Assembly: GCA_035536395.1 (NCBI GenBank)
Contig: DATLOE010000015.1
Span: 1-39,755, forward strand
Direction: 5' to 3'
DNA: 39,755 nt
Source of the DNA: Candidatus Dormiibacterota bacterium
GTDB taxonomy: Bacteria > Patescibacteriota > Saccharimonadia > UBA4664 > DATLOE01
The notes under the pieces are model-generated. The model did no database searches and was not told the origin of the DNA. It worked only from the letters and a program-made list of their open reading frames with translations. This document shows, in pieces, positions 1-6,951 of the stretch (positions are counted from its first letter, which is position 1; every line of letters starts with the position of its first letter). A program made the position numbers and the translations under genes.

Positions 1-516
1 ACCGGTAAAGGTCTGCGAATTGCGGTTAAGTAGCGCTACATTGCTTGAGAGCTGGGAGTCAGAGACGGAGCCGGAGGGGCCTTCGGGGCCCTGGGCACCA
101 GTGGCTCCGGTTGCTCCGGTTGCGCCAGTGGCTCCCTGGATACCTTGGGCACCGGTTGAGCCTTGTAGGCCTTGAGCTCCCTGAGGGCCATCTGAACCTT
201 GTAAGCCTGGCGCGCCTTGCAAGCCGGCTGCGCCGCTTGGGCCAATGTGACCAATGGAGCCTTGTGCTCCTTGCTCCCCTTTCGGCCCTCTCTCACCGGG
301 GTATGCCACAAATTGATCAGCTAGTAACCCTACTCCAACTCCGACTGTAGCCGTGGTAAAGAATATAATAAGTAGTTGGTTAAAGGAGAGGGAGAGTATC
401 CCAGTTTGATTCTTGAGTAACGCAAATAGACCCGTTGGGGGCGGGGTGTTGGGTTGGTTTGGCGCAAGCCTTCTGTAACCTTGATGGGCCGGTAGGCCTT
501 TGAGGTTATGATCCAA
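1..516 (-). CDS. Collagen-like repeat surface protein, N-terminal part (cut by window edge)
   Basis: The frame is open from a TTG start at 516 to the window edge (172 codons seen). The start is chosen because AGAGGAG lies 10 nt upstream and an in-frame TAA lies just before it. The N-terminus is hydrophilic and proline-rich, with one membrane segment at about residues 43-68, then about 25 Gly-X-Y triplets from residue 73 to 147, including four consecutive GAT triplets. After the repeats comes a non-collagen stretch with SNVALLNRN and FTG, of the kind seen before tail-fibre-like surface domains. Collagen-like proteins of this type normally form trimeric fibres on the cell surface; that role is inferred. 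The C-terminal domain lies outside the window. Confidence 0.8.
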   Translation of the reverse strand, partial: MDHNLKGLPAHQGYRRLAPNQPNTPPPTGLFALLKNQTGILSLSFNQLLIIFFTTATVGVGVGLLADQFVAYPGERGPKGEQGAQGSIGHIGPSGAAGLQGAPGLQGSDGPQGAQGLQGSTGAQGIQGATGATGATGATGAQGPEGPSGSVSDSQLSSNVALLNRNSQTFTG

Positions 517-616
517 CCGTATATAGCTCCTCTTTAGTTTTTATTTACTCCACCCTACTTATGCCAATAACAGCCCTTATTTAGAGCCTGAAAAAGCATA
601 AGCGTGATGTGTAGTA

Positions 617-645
617 ATTATACCGCTTATGTTAATGACTGGCAA
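617..645 (-). promoter_or_regulatory. Promoter of the collagen-like gene
   Basis: On the minus strand TTGCCA (645-640) and TATAAT (622-617) are separated by 17 nt. The spacer contains CATAAGC just before the -10, a motif that recurs at other promoters in this window, and an inverted copy lies downstream at 597-603. The predicted leader before the TTG at 516 is about 95 nt. Confidence 0.6.
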
Positions 646-664
646 CAGGTTTGTACTACTGGCG

Positions 665-1027
665 TTATTCCACAGTTGGGCGACCTGAGGCAGCCGCTAC
701 CAGACGGCCAACTCCCCAGCCGATCAGCGCGTAAACCGCTATTGCCACCAAGGTAGCTGAATCTAGTACGGCGGTGGTTACGGCCCCCTCTGTTACCAAA
801 TCGCCTCCGAATATGCCGTAAAACGGAGCTACAAACGGATTAGTTAGGCTGTAAACGAAGTCTACAAAACCGCTACCTGGATTAGCCCCCAATAGCCGAA
901 ATATGAATCGGAAAGTTAATAGTGCTATGAGTAAGCCGAACAGGAAGTAAATAAGGTTCTGCGCAGTGTAATAATCTGAACCGTTAGAACTGCTCTTCCT
1001 CTCGGTAATAATCTCTCTTTCTGCCAT
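665..1027 (-). CDS. YggT family membrane protein
   Basis: A 120-residue protein with two membrane segments (about 22-46 and 90-110). Between them is the family signature LGANPGSGFVDFVYSLTNPF followed by VAPFYGIF, typical of YggT proteins. The start at 1027 is chosen over an ATG four codons upstream, because that upstream ATG overlaps the GGAGG ribosome site, which lies 5 nt from the start at 1027. YggT proteins are small integral membrane proteins of poorly defined role, often linked to cell division or osmotic shock. The gene has its own promoter and stands upstream of the collagen-like gene on the same strand. Confidence 0.85.
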   Translation of the reverse strand: MAEREIITERKSSSNGSDYYTAQNLIYFLFGLLIALLTFRFIFRLLGANPGSGFVDFVYSLTNPFVAPFYGIFGGDLVTEGAVTTAVLDSATLVAIAVYALIGWGVGRLVAAASGRPTVE

Positions 1028-1053
1028 GACATCCTCCAAAATTAATTAAGCTT

Positions 1054-1082
1054 ATTATATGCCTATTATTGGCTTGTGTCAG
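1054..1082 (-). promoter_or_regulatory. Promoter of the YggT gene
   Basis: On the minus strand CTGACA (1082-1077) and TATAAT (1059-1054) are separated by 17 nt. The leader to the ATG at 1027 is about 20 nt and contains GGAGG. Confidence 0.65.
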
Positions 1083-1214
1083 GGATTTTTCTTTGTGCAA
1101 AATGCTAAATATCTAACTTGGCTTGACCAAACACTCGCTTTATGTCATTATCATAACTCTGCTAGGATGTGAGCTAATAGCTGTTCTGTAAAACCAAAAA
1201 CTCAAAGGGGCAAA

Positions 1215-1637
1215 ATGAAGCGCTTCTTGATTGCAATTCTAGCCTTGGGGGCGCTGATGGCAGCTGCCAGCGGCGGGGTGATTGCCTACGACAAGCTAAC
1301 CACGCCCAATGTCCAAGAACTCAAGACCAAGTTTCGAAAAGTTCAGGTGCTGACAAATAAAGTGGCGCGGGCCAGGCAGTCTTTCATTCGCTACGACCGA
1401 ATGCACCCGCACTTCAGTCAGCTGCCAGAACCTATTCAGGTTAAGAAGGCTGCTAAAATGCGCAACCTGGAGCAAACTTACGCGCGCTGCAAAAAGGTCT
1501 TAGAGGCCTACCTCTCCGACTTTGATAAGGCAAAAGCCGATGTTCAGAAACAAGCGCCTAAAGACAAAGGTGGCTGCAACGGCGCAGCAGTTGATCGTGT
1601 AATACTCAGAGTGGCTGACGGCAAACCAGCCAGCTAG
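1215..1637 (+). CDS. Small membrane-anchored exported protein of unknown function
   Basis: A 140-residue protein, not recognised. MKRFLIAILALGALMAAASG is a signal sequence or N-terminal anchor (residues 1-25). The rest is lysine-rich, mostly helical in appearance, and has two cysteines (in ARCKKV and GGCNGA). AAAGGGG lies 5 nt before the ATG, and a strong terminator follows the stop, so it is probably monocistronic. Upstream, TTGACC at about 1126 followed 17 nt later by CATTAT could be a weak promoter. It is predicted to face the outside of the cell; no function can be assigned. Confidence 0.7.
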   Translation: MKRFLIAILALGALMAAASGGVIAYDKLTTPNVQELKTKFRKVQVLTNKVARARQSFIRYDRMHPHFSQLPEPIQVKKAAKMRNLEQTYARCKKVLEAYLSDFDKAKADVQKQAPKDKGGCNGAAVDRVILRVADGKPAS

Positions 1638-1642
1638 CTACA

Positions 1643-1674
1643 GGCGGTACCACATTAAGTGGTGCCGCCTTTTT
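1643..1674 (+). terminator. Rho-independent terminator
   Basis: GGCGGTACCAC (1643-1653) pairs with GTGGTGCCGCC (1659-1669) through 11 bp with one G-U wobble. The loop is 5 nt and a run of five T follows. It ends the transcript of the 140-residue gene. Confidence 0.85.
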
Positions 1675-1700
1675 CATACTTGAAATTATGCAGAATTATT

Positions 1701-1733
1701 TTGACAGTAAAACGCTTATGCTGTAGCATAAGC
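1701..1733 (+). promoter_or_regulatory. Promoter overlapped by a perfect palindrome (probable operator)
   Basis: TTGACA (1701-1706) and TAGCAT (1724-1729) are separated by 17 nt. GCTTATGCT (1714-1722) and AGCATAAGC (1725-1733) form a perfect 9-bp inverted repeat around a 2-nt centre. It covers the -10 box, where a bound repressor would block transcription. The half-site recurs at other promoters in the window. Confidence 0.7.
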
Positions 1734-1741
1734 AGTACGAG

Positions 1742-1764
1742 TTCTGGAGAATCCAGAATTTTTT
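1742..1764 (+). terminator. Terminator-like hairpin in the 5' leader of the 1808 gene
   Basis: TTCTGGA (1742-1748), a GAA loop and TCCAGAA (1752-1758) form a perfect 7-bp stem followed by six T. It lies only about 6-13 nt after the predicted start of transcription and 43 nt before the ATG at 1808. It would release a very short RNA unless readthrough is allowed. A second terminator already serves the upstream gene, so this one is more likely an attenuator. Confidence 0.55.
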
Positions 1765-1807
1765 AGTTCATTGAAACTTAACCCATAAACGTCGGGAGGC
1801 GTTAAAG

Positions 1808-2167
1808 ATGGCAATGAGTGCACAGACAGGGTGTGTCGTTGGCAGTGTGGTTGCTGCCTGCCTCGGCGCAGGGGTAGTTAGCGACCCGGCAAAGCCGGTT
1901 CAGAAGAAGTCGGTAACCCCCAAGGTAAGGGCGCACCACGTCAAGACGGTGCATGACTTTACCCGTGTAGGCGGCAAGCTGGTAGTAGGCGTCGAATCCA
2001 TCGGCGGTAAGCCGGTGCGGCACGTAGTCTACCCGGCTGGCAAGTCCTACACCGTAGAGCACGATATCGTCCGGCGCGGCAGCAAAGTATGGGTACACCA
2101 CGTAGTGCGTGGCCCACTGGGCAATGTAGTGATCGGCTCGGTTGTCCGCCACGTAACTGCTGACTAA
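1808..2167 (+). CDS. Small exported or membrane-associated protein, basic, unknown
   Basis: A 119-residue protein that I do not recognise. Residues 8-25 (CVVGSVVAACLGAGVV) are hydrophobic and could be a signal or anchor. The rest is rich in Val, Lys and His with several HHV and RHV clusters, suggesting a beta-rich domain. The start is supported by GGGAGG with 8 nt spacing. The opposite strand is also open here, but has no ribosome site and a low-complexity translation. It probably shares a transcript with the glycosyltransferase, which starts 2 nt after its stop. Confidence 0.7.
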   Translation: MAMSAQTGCVVGSVVAACLGAGVVSDPAKPVQKKSVTPKVRAHHVKTVHDFTRVGGKLVVGVESIGGKPVRHVVYPAGKSYTVEHDIVRRGSKVWVHHVVRGPLGNVVIGSVVRHVTAD

Positions 2168-2169
2168 AG

Positions 2170-3276
2170 GTGGGCAGTCTAAATAGTTGGCTGCCACTAG
2201 CTTTCTTTGTTTTCCTGGTTCTGTTCGATATGCAGAACCTCGCTATTTACCTGAAGCGAAAGCTGCCAATTGGTGCAAATCCGTCAAGCGATTTCACCAT
2301 TCTGGTGCCGATATTCGGACACTCCAAATATCTAGCCAACTTGTGGTATCTGGAGCGGTATAAAGCAAATACCGTCATCGTCCTCAACACGACGACTCCA
2401 GAACTGCAGCAGTTCGCAAGCGAGCTGGAGGGTCAGGACTGGCGAGTACACCATACGGCCTTTGCCGGAAAGATCTCGCCGGCCGATATGCTGAAAGCCG
2501 GCCTAGGCGCCGTGCAGACAACCTATGCCCTCCGCATGGATGGCGATAGCTACACCAAAGACGATTTGGCTCTGGCTGTCGGCGCTATGGAGGATTCCGG
2601 CAAAGACCTGTGCAGTGTGCGGGTTCTGCCCAGCCGCCGTAAAACCCTGGCCGAGAAGATGCAGGGCGTGGAATACGATGTGGCCATGCAGGGCAGAAGG
2701 CTTCGGCCTTGGTTCACTTCTGGTGCTTGTATACTAGGGCGCACCGAAGCGCTTCGCCACATAATGAACCATCATTCACAATGGTTCTTTGGTGAAGATA
2801 TCGAAGTCGGCATGGTGGCCAAGCACTTCCGGATGAAGGTCGGGCACATTGATATGCCGGTGTATACCGATGTGCCGGAAACCTTCAGGGCCTTGGCTAA
2901 GCAGCGGCGCGGATGGTGGGCAGGGCACTTCAGGCACTCCATCATCAATATGGAACACCTACTGCACTACCCGGTAGATATGGCCTACAGGCTGGTACTG
3001 ATCTACCTGCTGTTGGCCACTAAATGGTGGGAAGGGCTGGCTCACTACTGGCTGCTACCGATAATTATGTTTTTGTACATTTTTATCACCCTGCTTGCCA
3101 ACTGGCCTGTACGCAGTAGATGGATGGCGCTTTTCCCTCCCTATGCTCTGTGCCAAACCCTTTTCTTCCCCGTACTGGGAATGTTCTATTTCTTCCAAGT
3201 GCGGCGGCAGACAGGCCGGCCAGCCCGTTTTAAGATCCGGCTCCGCCGGCAGAGATGGCAGCCCAAAACTGCCTAA
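2170..3276 (+). CDS. Processive family 2 glycosyltransferase (membrane)
   Basis: A 368-residue protein with a GTG start, probably translationally coupled to the gene ending 2 nt upstream. There is one N-terminal membrane segment (about 6-22), a cytoplasmic GT-A domain and three C-terminal membrane segments. GT2 landmarks are present in order: the metal-binding MDGDSY, the catalytic GEDIE and the QRRGWW motif typical of hyaluronan, chitin or cellulose synthase-like enzymes. It probably polymerises or extends a sugar chain at the inner face of the membrane and may export it. The substrate cannot be told from sequence. A strong terminator follows. Confidence 0.85.
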   Translation: MGSLNSWLPLAFFVFLVLFDMQNLAIYLKRKLPIGANPSSDFTILVPIFGHSKYLANLWYLERYKANTVIVLNTTTPELQQFASELEGQDWRVHHTAFAGKISPADMLKAGLGAVQTTYALRMDGDSYTKDDLALAVGAMEDSGKDLCSVRVLPSRRKTLAEKMQGVEYDVAMQGRRLRPWFTSGACILGRTEALRHIMNHHSQWFFGEDIEVGMVAKHFRMKVGHIDMPVYTDVPETFRALAKQRRGWWAGHFRHSIINMEHLLHYPVDMAYRLVLIYLLLATKWWEGLAHYWLLPIIMFLYIFITLLANWPVRSRWMALFPPYALCQTLFFPVLGMFYFFQVRRQTGRPARFKIRLRRQRWQPKTA

Positions 3277-3279
3277 ACT

Positions 3280-3309
3280 AAGCCCTCTCCTTTAAGGAGG
3301 GGGCTTTAA
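3280..3309 (+). terminator. Rho-independent terminator after GT2
   Basis: AAGCCCTCTCCT and AGGAGGGGGCTT form a GC-rich stem with a short TTA loop and one mismatch, followed by a short T-run. The end of the minus-strand 33-aa ORF lies within it, so it may work for both strands. Confidence 0.75.
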
Positions 3310-3407
3310 CTTTCTTGGTCATCATTGTCCTTATTTAGCGAAAGATATACAAGAGTGGCTAAAAGGGCCGCTAAAACCGATATTAAAATAACTATCCGTT
3401 TTTTCAC
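3306..3407 (-). CDS. 33-aa single-pass membrane peptide, last gene of the hydrolase-DsbA operon
   Basis: A short frame starting at GTG (3407) and overlapping the stop of the previous gene as GTGA, the same junction used inside this operon. GGAG lies 7 nt before the start. The peptide begins VKKR, has one membrane helix (IVILISVLAALLATLVYL) and ends with an acidic tail (NKDNDDQES). Charge distribution suggests N-in topology. Function unknown; it may be a small accessory subunit of the neighbouring membrane protein. Support is the junction, the ribosome site and the clean membrane-peptide composition. Confidence 0.55.
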   Translation of the reverse strand: MKKRIVILISVLAALLATLVYLSLNKDNDDQES

Positions 3408-3976
3408 TTGGCGCTCCTGACTTTGGCCTGAAGAGCAGAGGCTCGCTTCCCTAGGCCGTAGATGGAGTACACCGATAGGGCGATTGCCAGAATGTTAGCC
3501 GCGATGCCGATGGTTCTAATTAACCCCACCGAGGTGCCGGCACCCACCGCGGCCAGTAGCGGCCCCAGAAAACCGGTGCCGCACACTGCGCAGCCGGCGC
3601 CAATAATAGCCGCTGCCAAAGACAGGCCGCTTTTACCTCCCTCCCTGGCTGCTTCTCTGCCCACACCTACAAGCACATACCATAGAACCGCTGCGTTAAC
3701 TCCGAAAAGAACCGAAAATGCCAATATTGTAGCTGCGCCCAGTGAATCGAAATTAGTAAACACTGAGCCGTAGCCGTTTAAGACGAACTGAACTTTTTCA
3801 ATAAACGATAGATTGGGGCTGGCAAAAATGTAGGCCAGCAGGTTGAGGTTGAACACCCACAAAAGCACCCCTAGCGCTATAACGGCCATAACCAGTGCCG
3901 CGAGGCCGTACCGGCTGGCTAAAATTGTCAGCACCGCCCTCGCGCTAACTTTTATTTTTAGAAGTAACAAGCTCAT
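3404..3976 (-). CDS. Four- or five-TM membrane protein with a CxxC motif, partner of DsbA-like protein
   Basis: A 190-residue protein that I do not recognise as a named family. Membrane segments lie near 27-50, 80-104, 118-145 and 150-175. The third contains GAGCAVCGTGFLGPLLA with Cys129 and Cys132, a CxxC pair at a membrane helix. Its ATG overlaps the stop of the DsbA-like gene as ATGA, so the two are made together. In other bacteria DsbA is reoxidised by DsbB or VKOR, and neither is visible here. This protein is a candidate for that role, or for an electron carrier like CcdA. That is inference from the cysteine pair and gene order. Metal binding is an alternative. Confidence 0.75.
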   Translation of the reverse strand: MSLLLLKIKVSARAVLTILASRYGLAALVMAVIALGVLLWVFNLNLLAYIFASPNLSFIEKVQFVLNGYGSVFTNFDSLGAATILAFSVLFGVNAAVLWYVLVGVGREAAREGGKSGLSLAAAIIGAGCAVCGTGFLGPLLAAVGAGTSVGLIRTIGIAANILAIALSVYSIYGLGKRASALQAKVRSAK

Positions 3977-4620
3977 AACTGCGAATCAATAATCGTTTTA
4001 AAAACTGAGAATGGCTGGGCGCCTACGACTTTCTGCGTACCTATGAAAAAGGTCGGTGTGCCGCTAATTCGGCTCTGGGCCTCGGTGTTATCGGCTTCAA
4101 CTTGAGCGGCATACTTACCGCTTTCTAAACACTGATCAAAAGTATTCTGATTCAGTCCGATTTGTCCGGCAATCTGCTTTAAGCTCGTCTCGTTAATCCC
4201 GGATCGCTGTCGGCGAAAGGTTTCATCGTGATAAGCCGCAAACTGATTTTGCTCAGCCGCGCAGTACCAAGCCTGGCCGGCCAGTTTTGAGTTCGCGCCA
4301 ATGTGCGTTTCTACCTTCAGCTGCAGTTTAGCCTTGCCGGTATCAAGATACTCCCTCTTTAGCTGTGGTTCGGTAGTCTCAAAAAAGCGCAGGCAAATCG
4401 GGCATTGCGGATCGCTGTATTCCAGGATTGTCACCTTGGCATTCGGATTACCAATGATAAGCTCGGGAGCAGATTCGGTCTTCTTGGTCTGCGGTTGTTG
4501 GGTAGTCGGCGCTGGCGTGGTCTGAGTGTTCTTGTCTTTGCTTGAACCTATCCATAAGTAAGCCCCTCCTATGGCCAGAGAAGCTGCTGTGAAAATGAAT
4601 ATGACAGTCCGCTTGCTCAC
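3973..4620 (-). CDS. DsbA-like thiol-disulfide oxidoreductase, membrane-anchored
   Basis: A 215-residue protein with a GTG start overlapping the upstream stop as GTGA. Residues 4-24 are a membrane anchor, followed by a Thr/Gln/Pro-rich linker to about 50. The thioredoxin fold carries the active site CPIC (Cys73, Cys76), a helical insertion with WYCAAEQNQFAAYHDETFR, and the cis-proline loop SGTPTFFIG. This is the layout of DsbA/BdbD-type proteins that introduce disulfides into exported proteins. The enzymatic domain should lie outside the membrane. The next gene downstream encodes a CxxC membrane protein. Confidence 0.9.
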   Translation of the reverse strand: MSKRTVIFIFTAASLAIGGAYLWIGSSKDKNTQTTPAPTTQQPQTKKTESAPELIIGNPNAKVTILEYSDPQCPICLRFFETTEPQLKREYLDTGKAKLQLKVETHIGANSKLAGQAWYCAAEQNQFAAYHDETFRRQRSGINETSLKQIAGQIGLNQNTFDQCLESGKYAAQVEADNTEAQSRISGTPTFFIGTQKVVGAQPFSVFKTIIDSQL

Positions 4621-5150
4621 TCGGCGTCGCCGCTGACAGACTCGGTCTCTTTTATGCGCTTGTTTATGCTAGAGATCGAATTTTTATTGTTGACTGGCTT
4701 TACAAAAATCACCCAATCCTGCCCCCACCAATGATTTTTAAGCCCGGCCTCTTCGCTCCAGCCTAAACGGCGATAGTAATCGGGCGCGATTTCTGTCCAA
4801 ACCATAATTTTACTTACAGGCGGCTTTACGTACTGTTTTTCGAACTCATTCAAAAGAGCGCGGCCAATACCCTTCTTACGCGCGGCACCGTCTACATATA
4901 TCGAGTAAACCAAGGCTACGCTATCATTATTAGGATTAGCGATAATGTAGCCCACTATCCGTCCGTTATCTTCAGCTACTAAAATCAGGCGCTGGCGCCT
5001 AATGATTGTGGTGAGTAGAGAGCGCTTGGAGTTGCGGGCTTTCAGCTGCTGTTTTACGTGCGGTGGATAAAAGCCGTAATCGTTTTCGATTGACTGGGCG
5101 GCCAGTTTACTGACTGCTGTTAAATCGCGTACTTTGGCCGGCCGGATCAC
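4617..5150 (-). CDS. GNAT family N-acetyltransferase
   Basis: A 177-residue protein with a GTG start in a GTGA overlap with the hydrolase gene. The GNAT fold is clear: a central beta region (LILVAEDNGRIVGYIIANP) leading to the acetyl-CoA loop RKKGIGRALL, then the C-terminal part with PDYYRRLGW. The last 20 or so residues are polar and extend past the domain. It should transfer an acetyl group from acetyl-CoA to an amine; the acceptor is unknown. Its place between a secreted-type hydrolase and a DsbA-like protein gives no direct clue to substrate. Confidence 0.85.
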   Translation of the reverse strand: MIRPAKVRDLTAVSKLAAQSIENDYGFYPPHVKQQLKARNSKRSLLTTIIRRQRLILVAEDNGRIVGYIIANPNNDSVALVYSIYVDGAARKKGIGRALLNEFEKQYVKPPVSKIMVWTEIAPDYYRRLGWSEEAGLKNHWWGQDWVIFVKPVNNKNSISSINKRIKETESVSGDAE

Positions 5151-6514
5151 TGGCGATACCTCGAGCAGTCAGTGGCAGGGGCAAGCGGGCTTTCTATCTG
5201 CTTAAGCCACTCGAGAACTTTATTTCTACCTGCAGCCATAGCGGTATAATGCGTGGCCGCAGGGCTTACAAACAGCTGCACACTGCGAGAACTATTGTTG
5301 CGGCAGAGTCTTTGGGTGAGTTGTAGCTGTGAATTCGGCAGTACTACGGTGTCTCGTTCGCCGCTAATTGTCAGCACCGGTGTTTTGGAGCTGTAGTCGC
5401 CGGCCAGGTTTTTTCTCATCAGCCGCTCAAACTCAGGTACCAGCAGCTCAAGCGTATCGCCCCTGGCCGCCTTAAGGAATTCCGGCTGGTAGACCTTATC
5501 GACCGTGGATTTATTGCCAAAACGGCCGGCCATAATCTCTACCTGGTCAATACACAGGCTTCTAGCGTCAGTCTCTAAGGTTTGGGCGTGAGGTTCCTGG
5601 AGCATATCCAAGGGCAGCGTGGGCAGTTCGTAATAATCACGATAGGCAGCCAGTAGGTAGGGCGGCAGCCAAGTAGCCGTGGCACCGCTAACGGCGTCTT
5701 TAACCAGCTTGCCTACATCTGCGGCCGGTACAAACCCGGCAATGGCATTAATATCAATCTCCTCAGCGTAATCACGCCTGATTTGGTCGGCCCACAGAGC
5801 GGCATGGCCTCCCTGGGAATAACCGGCCATTACGAAACCTTTGGGGTGAATGTACCCAGGGATTCTTTCGTCTTTCAGCTTCTGCATTGCCCGAGCGGTG
5901 TCTAGCATAATCCGCCCCTCAAATTCACCTACAAAGTAGGCTTGAATTCCGCCTGGCAAACGATTGTCGTAATCGGTTGTAGCAACAGCATAACCCTGGC
6001 CGGCATAAAAAGATAAATGATTGTCGTACCGGCTCCAGTTTTTACCCCTGGCCCGCTCGAGCGTTGGAGCGCATTCGGCTCCAGGGCCGGTTGTGCCTGG
6101 GCCAAATACAATCGCGTTGCCAAAGTAAGGCTGCTGCGGTATATAGAAGCGGCCTTTAATATTCACCTCTTTGCCGTTACGAGGATCTTGGCTGGTATAA
6201 GTGACTTCGTACTTTTCAATCGCGGTTTTAGCCGTCTGCACTCCAGTGGGGCCATATACCACGGCGGCCTCGGTATTAATAGCAGCTGCATTCAGTGTAC
6301 CGGTATGTTTAAGCTCTACTATCTCCCCGCCTACCGGCTTAGGCTTTTTTAACTCGAATAAAGGCAGGCCGCTATCCTCACTTGTCTGCCCACCCCAACG
6401 CAGAACAGCAATAATCACCAGTAGCAGTACCAGCACAAAAAGGGATATTGAATATTTTCGTCTTGCTTTAGACTTCTTCATCTCTTGTAAATGAAAAGTC
6501 TCCTGATTATCCAT
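5147..6514 (-). CDS. Membrane-anchored alpha/beta hydrolase, secretory lipase-like
   Basis: A 455-residue protein. After a short N-terminus, residues 23-38 form a membrane anchor, so the enzyme is probably exposed outside. The nucleophile elbow GYSQGG has Ser233. A late Asp in SGERDTVV and a His in AATHYTAM complete a plausible Ser-Asp-His triad. Length and arrangement resemble the secretory lipase (LIP) group. It may release fatty acids from lipids outside the cell, useful for a reduced, host-dependent bacterium; that is inference. It is first in an operon of five genes joined by 4-nt overlaps. The start at 6514 fits a leaderless mRNA; an internal ATG at residue 12 is an alternative. Confidence 0.8.
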   Translation of the reverse strand: MDNQETFHLQEMKKSKARRKYSISLFVLVLLLVIIAVLRWGGQTSEDSGLPLFELKKPKPVGGEIVELKHTGTLNAAAINTEAAVVYGPTGVQTAKTAIEKYEVTYTSQDPRNGKEVNIKGRFYIPQQPYFGNAIVFGPGTTGPGAECAPTLERARGKNWSRYDNHLSFYAGQGYAVATTDYDNRLPGGIQAYFVGEFEGRIMLDTARAMQKLKDERIPGYIHPKGFVMAGYSQGGHAALWADQIRRDYAEEIDINAIAGFVPAADVGKLVKDAVSGATATWLPPYLLAAYRDYYELPTLPLDMLQEPHAQTLETDARSLCIDQVEIMAGRFGNKSTVDKVYQPEFLKAARGDTLELLVPEFERLMRKNLAGDYSSKTPVLTISGERDTVVLPNSQLQLTQRLCRNNSSRSVQLFVSPAATHYTAMAAGRNKVLEWLKQIESPLAPATDCSRYRQ

Positions 6515-6520
6515 AGATTA

Positions 6521-6549
6521 ACCATACAATTGCTTATGGTTTTGTTCAA
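6521..6549 (-). promoter_or_regulatory. Promoter of the hydrolase-DsbA operon (leaderless type)
   Basis: On the minus strand TTGAAC (6549-6544) and TATGGT (6526-6521) are separated by 17 nt. The -10 ends 6 nt before the ATG at 6514, so the mRNA should begin at or near the start codon. The spacer contains AACCATAAGCAATTG, very close to a sequence at the 13931 promoter. Confidence 0.6.
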
Positions 6550-6561
6550 ATTATTTACATA

Positions 6562-6586
6562 ACAAAAACCGCTCCAAGTGGAGCGG
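6562..6586 (-). terminator. Rho-independent terminator of the 66-aa gene
   Basis: On the minus strand CCGCTCCA and TGGAGCGG form an 8-bp stem with a 2-nt loop, followed by TTTTTG. It lies just after the stop at 6605. Confidence 0.85.
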
Positions 6587-6604
6587 CTCTGCTTAGTAGG
6601 CTTA

Positions 6605-6805
6605 TTAGCCCTTCTTTAGAATCGGTAGGCCGGTGCGAGGGTTTTCCTGCACAATGTAGCCAGCTGGCAAAGCGTCTACGGCGTCGTTATCGCGTACGTC
6701 GCGGGCGAAGAAGTAAATGCGCTGAACGCGTCCGCCTTTAAGTGTTACGTCTTTGCCGTGCAGGAAATATTCCTGACCTTTCGAGTTTGTATGTGAGTAA
6801 GCCAT
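6605..6805 (-). CDS. Conserved small protein of CPR type, unknown function
   Basis: A 66-residue soluble protein that begins MAYSHTNSKGQEYFLHGKD, contains a GGRVQRIYFFARDVR segment and ends with GYIVQENPRTGLPILKKG. From memory, similar short proteins are frequent in Saccharibacteria, without a known function. AAAGGAG lies 10 nt before the ATG. The gene is monocistronic, with its own promoter and terminator. The alternation of basic and aromatic residues suggests a compact beta-rich fold. Confidence 0.75.
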   Translation of the reverse strand: MAYSHTNSKGQEYFLHGKDVTLKGGRVQRIYFFARDVRDNDAVDALPAGYIVQENPRTGLPILKKG

Positions 6806-6838
6806 GTGTAATCGACTCCTTTAATTAATCTTATCCCA

Positions 6839-6867
6839 GAGTAAGCTAAGCCTTACAGGTATGTCAA
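6839..6867 (-). promoter_or_regulatory. Promoter of the 66-aa gene
   Basis: On the minus strand a consensus TTGACA (6867-6862) is followed after 17 nt by TTACTC, or after 18 nt by TACTCT. The -35 is perfect and the -10 is weak. Confidence 0.45.
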
Positions 6868-6889
6868 CCCTTAAGTCATCAGGTGAGGC

Positions 6890-6918
6890 TTGCGCGCTAC
6901 CCTTCCCTTCGCTACAAT
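6890..6918 (+). promoter_or_regulatory. Promoter of the 6952 gene
   Basis: TTGCGC (6890-6895) and TACAAT (6913-6918) are separated by 17 nt. The leader of about 27 nt contains CGGAGAG before the ATG at 6952. Confidence 0.55.
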
Positions 6919-6951
6919 AACGCTAATGGTAATAAGTAGCGGAGAGTATAC

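Noticed and set aside
36-350. Alternative open frames over the collagen repeat on both strands
   Set aside because: The repeat keeps several frames open. Only the frame starting at TTG 516 gives Gly-X-Y triplets, a membrane helix and a ribosome site.
1742-1764. Hairpin as the terminator of the 140-aa gene
   Set aside because: That gene already has a stronger terminator at 1643-1674, and a good promoter lies between the two hairpins.
1802-2197. Minus-strand frame opposite the 119-aa gene
   Set aside because: No ribosome site or promoter, odd Tyr/Ala-rich composition, and the plus-strand frame has a strong GGGAGG and a logical partner downstream.
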